Assembly (NCBI GenBank): GCA_002396805.1
Contig: DGYW01000062.1
Location: forward strand, 20,023-31,359
Direction of reading: 5' to 3'
Source: Firmicutes bacterium UBA4996
GTDB taxonomy: Bacteria > Bacillota > Limnochordia > Darwinibacteriales > Darwinibacteriaceae
DNA length: 11,337 bases
The notes below the pieces were generated by a model. That model was given only the letters and a program-made list of their open reading frames with translations, searched no databases and had not been told where the DNA came from. Below are positions 6,629 to 11,337 of the stretch, piece after piece. The translations under genes and the position numbers were made by a program. Every line of letters starts with the position of its first letter. Position 1 is the stretch's first letter.

Positions 6629-7136
6629 GTCTCTCCTAGTACTCATAGTGCTGGCCATCAAATTTTCCATGGATCTACGCTTTAGCTTCGATGATCTTGG
6701 AGTTAAGTACGTTCTAAGGCTAAGGTTAGGCCCATTCTTCGTGGCTGTCCCGGCCAAAATGACTGCGAGAATGGAGCGCATGATTGGCAACCAACCTCTT
6801 GATAGTGTCCAGGAGGTACTGCAAGACTTTTGGGCGGTTTGGCGCTCCCTGGATTATTTCCTTCAGGAGATTAAACATTTTCAATTGGAGGTGCTCTTTG
6901 GTTTTGGTGATCCCTTTTGGACTGCCCTAGGTTGTGGTGGATTATGGGCTACTGTTGGAGCCTTGCTCAGTAGCTTGGAAGCCTCGAATCGTCTCAAGGA
7001 GACTCCGGAAGTTGTGATTCAACCAGACTATAGTGGAGTTAGTCTTCAGGTTCAGCTCTACTGTATATTCCAGTTTAGACTTGGTCAAATTATAGTCAAG
7101 GAATTAAAAAGGCTAAGCTATGCGTGGTTTGCCTGA
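6609..7136 (+). CDS. DUF2953 domain membrane-anchored protein
   Basis: A 175-residue protein of unknown function. It has one N-terminal membrane segment (LLGLFLSLLVLIVLAIKF, about 2-19), then a predicted beta-rich stretch (DLRFSFDDLGVKYVLRLRLGPF). A second hydrophobic segment lies near 103-118 (LGCGGLWATVGALL), and the C-terminal part VVIQPDYSGVSLQVQLYCIFQFRLGQII is characteristic of DUF2953. In Clostridia and Bacilli this family commonly sits next to gerW (ytfJ), as here, suggesting a sporulation-linked role, but none is demonstrated to my knowledge. GAGGTGA five bases upstream selects ATG 6609 over the GTG at 6600, which overlaps that site. The translation start lies inside the loop of a terminator-like hairpin. 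Confidence 0.8.
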   Translation: MLLGLFLSLLVLIVLAIKFSMDLRFSFDDLGVKYVLRLRLGPFFVAVPAKMTARMERMIGNQPLDSVQEVLQDFWAVWRSLDYFLQEIKHFQLEVLFGFGDPFWTALGCGGLWATVGALLSSLEASNRLKETPEVVIQPDYSGVSLQVQLYCIFQFRLGQIIVKELKRLSYAWFA

Positions 7137-7161
7137 ACTTTTATCATAAAGGAGCAGAGCA

Positions 7162-7590
7162 ATGAGCAATAAACACCCTATCGAAGGACTTATGCAGACA
7201 GCCATGGAGAGTCTCAAGACCATGGTAGATGTGAATACGATTTTAGGGGATCCGGTGGAAACCCCTGACGGAGCTGTAATCGTCCCAGTTAGCCGAGTTA
7301 GTTTTGGTTTCGCGGCAGGTGGGAGTGAGTTTGGTCAGGTCAGTGCCAGAAATTCCCCCAATGAAGAATCCAGCCATCCCTTCGGAGGAGGGAGCGGGGC
7401 GGGTATTGCCCTTAATCCAGTGGCTTTTCTTGTTGTGGGCCGTGAAAGTGTCAGGCTGCTACCTGTGGATCAAACCGCTATCTACGACCGATTAATCGAC
7501 TTGATACCGCAATTTATTGACCAGATTCAAGGTGTGGTGCGGGGGGAAAAGACCAGTAACGGCGTGTTAAGGACCACTTATAAGGTATAA
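7162..7590 (+). CDS. gerW: Sporulation protein GerW (YtfJ)
   Basis: A 142-residue protein of the GerW/YtfJ family, full length. Family blocks are HPIEGLMQTAMESLKTMVDVNTILGDPV (5-32), then VIVPVSRVSFGFAAGGSEFG (39-58), a glycine-rich GGGSGAGI (75-82) and a hydrophobic VAFLVVG. A C-terminal helix, RLIDLIPQFIDQIQGVVR, follows. In B. subtilis GerW is made in the forespore and is needed for normal germination; its biochemical activity is not known. No signal peptide is present. The start has AAGGAG 7 bases upstream. It lies 25 bases after the DUF2953 gene and is followed by an intrinsic terminator, so it closes the unit that includes scpAB. Confidence 0.95.
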   Translation: MSNKHPIEGLMQTAMESLKTMVDVNTILGDPVETPDGAVIVPVSRVSFGFAAGGSEFGQVSARNSPNEESSHPFGGGSGAGIALNPVAFLVVGRESVRLLPVDQTAIYDRLIDLIPQFIDQIQGVVRGEKTSNGVLRTTYKV

Positions 7591-7602
7591 CGGAACCTAC
7601 TT

Positions 7603-7629
7603 AGAGGGGGGGCTAAGCCCCTCTTTTTT
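7603..7629 (+). terminator. Intrinsic terminator after gerW
   Basis: AGAGGGG (7603-7609) pairs with CCCCTCT (7618-7624), followed by TTTTT (7625-7629). An inner GGGC/GCCC stem around loop TAA is an alternative pairing. It starts 12 bases after the gerW stop and separates that unit from the rluB operon. Confidence 0.9.
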
Positions 7630-7630
7630 C

Positions 7631-7659
7631 TTGCGATTTGCCGTAAAGTTGGGTATTAT
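7631..7659 (+). promoter_or_regulatory. Vegetative (sigma-A type) promoter of the rluB - ispH operon
   Basis: TTGCGA (7631-7636) and TATTAT (7654-7659) are separated by exactly 17 bases. The -10 matches 5 of 6 consensus positions and the -35 matches 4 of 6. It begins one base after the T-run of the preceding terminator. The expected start point is near 7666, leaving an untranslated leader of only about 15 bases before the GTG of rluB. Confidence 0.75.
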
Positions 7660-7681
7660 TGGGGAGAAAGGGGCGTGCCTT

Positions 7682-8407
7682 GTGGAAGAAAGATTACAAA
7701 AAGTCATGGCTCAAGCTGGGGTTGGTTCACGCAGAGCCTGCGAAGAGCTAATTAGGGCCAATCGTGTCAGAGTTAATGGTAAGGTAGCCACACTGGGGCA
7801 AAAAGTTCATCCTAAGCGAGACTCCATAGTGGTGGACGGTATACCCTTAGGAGCGCAGGAACCGAAACGCTATCTAATCCTCCACAAACCCTTTGGCTAT
7901 ATTACCACCGTTAAAGATCAGTTTGATCGGAAGAATATTTTGGATCTACTTCCCCAGATCCAAGAGAGAATCTATCCTGTAGGACGCTTAGATTATGACT
8001 CTGACGGCTTGGTGTTTCTCACAAACGACGGAGAACTAGCCCATAAGGTCATGCATCCCAGATTTGAACTTCCCAAAACCTATCTAGTTCAAGTTAAGGG
8101 TAAGATTACGATGGATGCTGTTTATCGATTACGCCGCGGCATAATGTTAGAGGATGGACCCACTGCACCTGCCCAGGTTAGTGTGATTAAGAGTTCGCAA
8201 GAAAAGTCTACGATTACTCTTACCTTGATAGAGGGGCGCAATCGCCAAGTACGCAGGATGTGTCAGCGAGTTGGTTTTCCAGTAGAAAGTCTGACTAGAA
8301 CCGCGATTGGACCTTTAAACCTTGGAAAACTTGCCCCGGGAGAGCATCGCTTTTTGTCAACCCAAGAGCTTAAGGATCTGCAAAGGGCGGTGGATGTCCA
8401 TGCCTAA
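7682..8407 (+). CDS. rluB: 23S rRNA pseudouridine synthase RluB (RsuA/RluB family)
   Basis: A 241-residue pseudouridine synthase. An S4 RNA-binding domain (about 1-60: RLQKVMAQAGVGSRRACEEL, RVRVNGKV) is followed by the catalytic domain. YLILHKPFGYITTVKD (64-79) and GRLDYDSDGLVFLTNDG (101-117) are clear, D104 being the expected catalytic aspartate. The C-terminal block EGRNRQVRRMCQRVGFPV is also typical. RluB converts one uridine in the peptidyl-transferase region of 23S rRNA; the family also contains RsuA, RluE and RluF, so the exact target is inferred from gene order typical of Firmicutes. The chosen GTG start has AAAGGGG 8 bases upstream and begins just before the S4 domain. Longer in-frame versions would start within the promoter. 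It is the first gene of the operon. Confidence 0.93.
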   Translation: MEERLQKVMAQAGVGSRRACEELIRANRVRVNGKVATLGQKVHPKRDSIVVDGIPLGAQEPKRYLILHKPFGYITTVKDQFDRKNILDLLPQIQERIYPVGRLDYDSDGLVFLTNDGELAHKVMHPRFELPKTYLVQVKGKITMDAVYRLRRGIMLEDGPTAPAQVSVIKSSQEKSTITLTLIEGRNRQVRRMCQRVGFPVESLTRTAIGPLNLGKLAPGEHRFLSTQELKDLQRAVDVHA

Positions 8408-9653
8408 ACGGGTGATTGTGATCGGGGCTGGTGCCTCTGGGCTTGTGGCTGCAGGCTTTTTAGCTCAACGGGGCGCAGATGTACTAGTCTTGGAAAAGAC
8501 GCGCCAAACTGCCTCGAAAGTTCGTATTTCCGGCAAAGGACGGTGTAACATAACCAATGCCATGCCTGTGAAGGACTTTCCAGCCAACTATCCTAGTAAT
8601 GGTAGATTTTTGTATGGGGCATTGCATAGATTCTCCAATCAAGATTGTCTTGATTTGTTTGCGGACCTTGGTGTAGAAGTGAAGGTGGAAAGGGGCCAAA
8701 GGGTGTTTCCCGTTTCGGATGATGCCCACGAGGTGGCTAACGCCCTAGAGGGCTTCGCCAGAAAGCATGGAGCAGATCTAAGGTTTGAACACAAGGTCGT
8801 TGAAATTAGGACAGGCTCCAACGATCAAGTTGAGGGTGTACTGTGCCAAGTTCAAAATGCAATGCAATTCATCCCTGCCCAAGCGGTGATCGTGGCCACG
8901 GGAGGAAAGAGTTATCCAGGAACAGGATCGACTGGTGATGGATACGCCTTGGCCCAAAGTCTAGGTCATGAGGTAGTTGAACCCCAGCCTGCATTAGTGC
9001 CAGTGAGAGTTAGGGAATCGTGGGTGAAGGAACTCTCCGGCTTAAGTCTAAAGAATGTTCAATTAACCATTGTCAATCCTAAGGGGAAGTATAGAACTCA
9101 CTTTGGAGAGTTGATGTTTGCCCATTTTGGCTTAACTGGTCCTATCGTACTCACTGCTAGTGAAGAAATTGGTCAGTGGCTTAAGGACACTGGGAAGCCC
9201 TTAGGGGCGTTTATTGATCTAAAACCAGCCTTGAGCGAGGAACAGTTGGATTTGCGACTTTTGAGAGACTTCGAGAAATTTGCCAACAAACATTTCTGCA
9301 ACTCCCTAGGAGATCTGTTACCCAAAAGCTTAATTCCTGTGATGATCGAACTTTCGGGTATATTACCCACGAAACCAAACCACCAGATTACCAAAGCAGA
9401 GCGTCAGACCTTGGGAAGACTCTTTAAAGGTCTACCTTTAACAATTACCCACACACTCCCTCTTTCGACGGCCATTGTGACCGCAGGAGGGGTTCATGTG
9501 AAAGAAGTGGATCCGCGAACTATGGAATCTAGATTAAAAAAAGGTGTATTCTTTATCGGTGAAGTATTAGACATTCATGGAGTCACAGGCGGGTTCAATT
9601 TACAAGCCGCCTTTTCCACGGGATATTGCGCGGCACAGGCCGTAGAGCTTTAG
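8394..9653 (+). CDS. NAD(P)/FAD-dependent oxidoreductase, HI0933/BaiN family
   Basis: A 419-residue flavoprotein. The N-terminal dinucleotide-binding fold RVIVIGAGASGLVAAGFLAQ (6-25) is followed by EKTRQTASKVRISGKGRCNITNA (about 34-56), the signature of COG2081 proteins. ATGGKSYPGTGSTGDGYALA (about 167-186), GELMFAHFGLTGPIVL, TAGGVHVKEVD (about 363-373) and GEVLDIHGVTGGFNLQAAFSTG (about 389-410) complete the family pattern. Members are found next to rluB or cmk in many Clostridia, but a physiological substrate is not established; the BaiN bile-acid name applies to one gut lineage and should not be transferred. The start overlaps the rluB end by 14 bases. AAAGGG lies 6 bases before ATG 8394, and ATG 8400 is a near-equal alternative. 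Confidence 0.9.
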   Translation: MSMPKRVIVIGAGASGLVAAGFLAQRGADVLVLEKTRQTASKVRISGKGRCNITNAMPVKDFPANYPSNGRFLYGALHRFSNQDCLDLFADLGVEVKVERGQRVFPVSDDAHEVANALEGFARKHGADLRFEHKVVEIRTGSNDQVEGVLCQVQNAMQFIPAQAVIVATGGKSYPGTGSTGDGYALAQSLGHEVVEPQPALVPVRVRESWVKELSGLSLKNVQLTIVNPKGKYRTHFGELMFAHFGLTGPIVLTASEEIGQWLKDTGKPLGAFIDLKPALSEEQLDLRLLRDFEKFANKHFCNSLGDLLPKSLIPVMIELSGILPTKPNHQITKAERQTLGRLFKGLPLTITHTLPLSTAIVTAGGVHVKEVDPRTMESRLKKGVFFIGEVLDIHGVTGGFNLQAAFSTGYCAAQAVEL

Positions 9654-9657
9654 AGAA

Positions 9658-9663
9658 AGAGGT
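9658..9663 (+). promoter_or_regulatory. Ribosome binding site selecting a TTG start for cmk
   Basis: AGAGGT ends 7 bases before TTG 9671. The TTG places the protein start directly at KIAIDGPAGAGKS, where cytidylate kinases begin. An upstream in-frame start at 9626 would overlap the oxidoreductase gene and add 15 extra residues. Confidence 0.7.
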
Positions 9664-9670
9664 TGCAGAA

Positions 9671-10366
9671 TTGAAAATCGCCATAGATGGTCCAGCAGGG
9701 GCCGGTAAAAGTACCATTGCCAGACTGGTAGCTCAAGAGTTAGGTTTGCGTTATTTAGATACGGGGGCCATGTACCGTGCTGTTACTTTGCAGGCTTTGC
9801 GGCAAGGCACCCCCCTTGACGATGAAGCAGAGTTGATGCGGTTAATAACTTCTATGGATTTGGAAATTGTGTTCCAAGATGAGACAGGAGCTAATTTAGT
9901 CTTTATTGATGGAGAAGAAGTGACCGAAGCAATTCGTCAGCCAGAAGTGAGTGACCACGTTTCTAAGGTTTCTAGTCATGGTCAAGTGCGGGAGCTGATT
10001 GTAGCTCTTCAAAAACAAATTGGTGAACAGGGGTCTATTGTCATGGACGGTCGCGATATTGCTACTGTGGTTATGCCCGATGCCGAATGGAAGTTTTTTT
10101 TACAGGCTTCAGTTGAGGAAAGGGCCAAAAGGCGGCAACGTGAGTTGCAACAAAATGGGCACGACATCGACCTTCAAGAGCTTAAAGAGCAAATCAGGCG
10201 ACGTGATTACCTAGACTCAACTCGGGAAATTTCGCCTTTATGCAAGGCTACCGGTGCCATCGAACTGGATACCACTTCTCTAGGAATTCGGGAAGTGGTA
10301 CAAAGGGTGCTTGACCTGGTCAAGGAGGGAGAACAGGATGTACAAGCTACTGGTTGGCGTAATTAG
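9671..10366 (+). CDS. cmk: Cytidylate (CMP/dCMP) kinase
   Basis: A 231-residue kinase that phosphorylates CMP and dCMP with ATP in pyrimidine nucleotide recycling. The P-loop DGPAGAGKST is at residues 6-15, YLDTGAMYRAVT near 26-37, and the NMP-binding insert typical of the long bacterial form follows. VMDGRDIATVVMPDA (about 123-138) and the lid region RRRDYLDSTREISPL (about 175-190) are intact. Length is as usual. It starts with TTG 17 bases after the oxidoreductase stop, and its last 29 bases overlap the plsC gene, indicating coupled translation. In Clostridia the order cmk - plsC - ispH is common, and this window follows it. Confidence 0.96.
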   Translation: MKIAIDGPAGAGKSTIARLVAQELGLRYLDTGAMYRAVTLQALRQGTPLDDEAELMRLITSMDLEIVFQDETGANLVFIDGEEVTEAIRQPEVSDHVSKVSSHGQVRELIVALQKQIGEQGSIVMDGRDIATVVMPDAEWKFFLQASVEERAKRRQRELQQNGHDIDLQELKEQIRRRDYLDSTREISPLCKATGAIELDTTSLGIREVVQRVLDLVKEGEQDVQATGWRN

Positions 10367-10925
10367 GTTTTTTGTCAAGCTTCTTTGGGGTTTAGAAGTG
10401 GAAGGCCTCGAGAACGTTCCTAAAGAAGGTGGAGCCGTTGTGGCTGCTAACCATACTACCTGGTTTGATCCTGTTGCCATGGCCATAGCCTTTGAGCGAC
10501 CAATTCACTTTATGGGCAAGGCTGAGTTATTTAAGATCCCAATTTTGCGGTGGTTTCTCTTTAAACTGCATGTGTTTCCTGTGAGAAGGGGACTTGCGGA
10601 CCGGGAAGCCATTCGAGAGGCTCAAGAGAGGGTGAGTTCAGGAGAACTGCTCGGCATTTTTCCCGAGGGTACCCGTAACAAAACCGAGGAAACCATGTTA
10701 CCCTTGCAAGGTGGGGCAGCCCTCATTTCTCTAAAAACTGGGGCACCTATTGTTCCAGTGGTCATTACAGGCGTCAAACACTCACGTTTCCGTCACCCTA
10801 TGAAAGTCACAATTGGTAGCACAATTGATCTAGGTGGACCAAAACGGGCGAACAAACCAGAAATTGCACTGGCTAGTAGCGTGATTAGTGAGCAATTTAG
10901 TGCTCTAATAAGAAGGAATAATTAA
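10338..10925 (+). CDS. plsC: 1-acyl-sn-glycerol-3-phosphate acyltransferase
   Basis: A 195-residue acyltransferase that converts lysophosphatidic acid to phosphatidic acid at the cytoplasmic membrane. An N-terminal amphipathic or hydrophobic helix (about 1-19) precedes NHTTWFDP at 38-45, which is the HX4D catalytic motif (H39, D44). Block II is MGKAELFKIPILRWF (59-73), block III is FPEGTRN (108-114), and block IV is GAPIVPVVITG. Length is typical of the short Firmicutes form. AAGGAGG (10322-10328), inside the end of cmk, lies 9 bases before ATG 10338 and supports this start. PlsC is the best name; related family members with other acyl acceptors cannot be excluded. Confidence 0.93.
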   Translation: MYKLLVGVIRFFVKLLWGLEVEGLENVPKEGGAVVAANHTTWFDPVAMAIAFERPIHFMGKAELFKIPILRWFLFKLHVFPVRRGLADREAIREAQERVSSGELLGIFPEGTRNKTEETMLPLQGGAALISLKTGAPIVPVVITGVKHSRFRHPMKVTIGSTIDLGGPKRANKPEIALASSVISEQFSALIRRNN

Positions 10926-10926
10926 A

Positions 10927-10986
10927 TTGGCGAAGAAATACAGTCAGGGTGGACATTTGTTTATAGTCCATAGATTGGAGGCATAA
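10927..10986 (+). CDS. Possible 19-residue leader peptide before ispH
   Basis: A short open frame begins with TTG two bases after the plsC stop and ends with TAA at 10984-10986. AGAAGGA (10911-10917), inside the plsC end, lies 9 bases upstream. The peptide has a basic start (AKKYSQGG), then HLFIVHRLEA. Nothing else supports it, and such a frame can arise by chance. It lies in the 77-base gap before ispH, which otherwise holds only a weak 5 bp inverted repeat (TGGAC 10950-10954 / GTCCA 10966-10970). Confidence 0.15.
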   Translation: MAKKYSQGGHLFIVHRLEA

Positions 10987-11002
10987 TAAGGGAGGGGGAA
11001 AG

Positions 11003-11337
11003 GTGGAAATTGTATTGGCAGATGCCGCGGGCTTTTGTTTTGGCGTCAAACGGGCGTTGGATTTGACCGCTAAGATTGCCAGCGAAGTAGCCGAGGGCAC
11101 TCCGATACACACTTTAGGTCCACTTATCCATAATCCACAGGTTGTAGCCAAGCTCGAGTCCGAAGGTATCGGTGTAATGGAGCAACCCGGGGATGTAGGT
11201 TCAGGAGTAGTCATTGTTCGTTCACATGGTGTTGCACCGAAGGTTATGGGGGAGTTACAAGAGCTTGCGTACGACGTTGTTGATGCCACCTGTCCTTTTG
11301 TGCAAAGGGCTATGCGTTGGGCAAAACAGTTGAAAGA
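11003..11337 (+). CDS. ispH: 4-hydroxy-3-methylbut-2-enyl diphosphate reductase, N-terminal part
   Basis: The first 111 residues of IspH (LytB), the last enzyme of the methylerythritol phosphate pathway, which makes IPP and DMAPP using a [4Fe-4S] cluster. ADAAGFCFGVKRAL (6-19) carries C12, one cluster ligand. LGPLIHNPQVV has H43, VRSHGV has H75, and DATCPFV (94-100) carries C97, the second ligand. The third cysteine lies beyond the window, so whether the protein is fused to S1 domains, as in some Clostridia, cannot be seen. The GTG start has GGGAGG (10990-10995) 7 bases upstream and begins right at the usual N-terminus. The gene follows plsC after 77 bases. Confidence 0.96.
   Translation, partial: MEIVLADAAGFCFGVKRALDLTAKIASEVAEGTPIHTLGPLIHNPQVVAKLESEGIGVMEQPGDVGSGVVIVRSHGVAPKVMGELQELAYDVVDATCPFVQRAMRWAKQLK

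Noticed and set aside
10950..10970. Inverted repeat TGGAC/GTCCA as an operator or terminator
   Set aside because: The stem is only 5 bp with an 11-base loop and no T-run; too weak to call.
10897..11289. Long minus-strand open frame across the plsC end and ispH start
   Set aside because: It is antisense to clearly conserved ispH sequence, resembles no known protein, and is rich in Ser/Thr/Pro as expected for a shadow frame.

Overview
The window comes from the chromosome of an endospore-forming, most likely anaerobic member of the Firmicutes (Bacillota), closest in gene content to Clostridia of the Peptococcaceae/Desulfotomaculia kind. The support is direct: a SpoVAF spore-germination protein, a GerW (YtfJ) sporulation protein, the clostridial order site-2 protease - scpA - scpB - DUF2953 - gerW - rluB - FAD oxidoreductase - cmk - plsC - ispH, and a set of oxygen-sensitive-type 2-hydroxyacyl-CoA dehydratase activator genes. 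Every recognised gene is on the plus strand, packed tightly, with frequent stop/start overlaps and several GTG or TTG starts. I saw no tRNA, rRNA, mobile element, CRISPR array or intergenic gap over 100 bases.

Layout. (1) Bases 1-114 hold the last 37 codons of a small membrane protein, followed by a strong intrinsic terminator (134-165). (2) spoVAF starts only 17 bases after the terminator's T-run. Ten bases after its stop come three tightly coupled genes (1662-4631): two distantly paralogous DUF2229-type proteins and a BadF/BcrA/HgdC-type ATPase. In many bacteria these three modules are known as one large fused protein with the ATPase first; here they are split and the ATPase is last. (3) After a short gap with a possible extended -10 promoter come a site-2 metalloprotease, scpA and scpB (chromosome segregation), then DUF2953 and gerW (sporulation-associated), ended by an intrinsic terminator at 7603-7629. 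(4) A good vegetative-type promoter (7631-7659) lies directly behind that terminator and drives rluB - FAD oxidoreductase - cmk - plsC - ispH (23S rRNA modification, flavoprotein of unknown role, CMP kinase, phosphatidic acid synthesis, isoprenoid synthesis). The last gene runs off the window.

How the genes work together. The left part joins a germination channel protein to an uncharacterised ATPase/Fe-S protein trio that looks co-transcribed with it. The middle part couples the condensin loaders ScpA/ScpB to a membrane protease and two sporulation-linked genes. The right part is a housekeeping operon.

The observations most worth following are the spoVAF-linked ATPase trio (with extra cysteines in the ATPase tail) and a terminator-like hairpin after scpB whose loop contains the ribosome binding site and start codon of the next gene.
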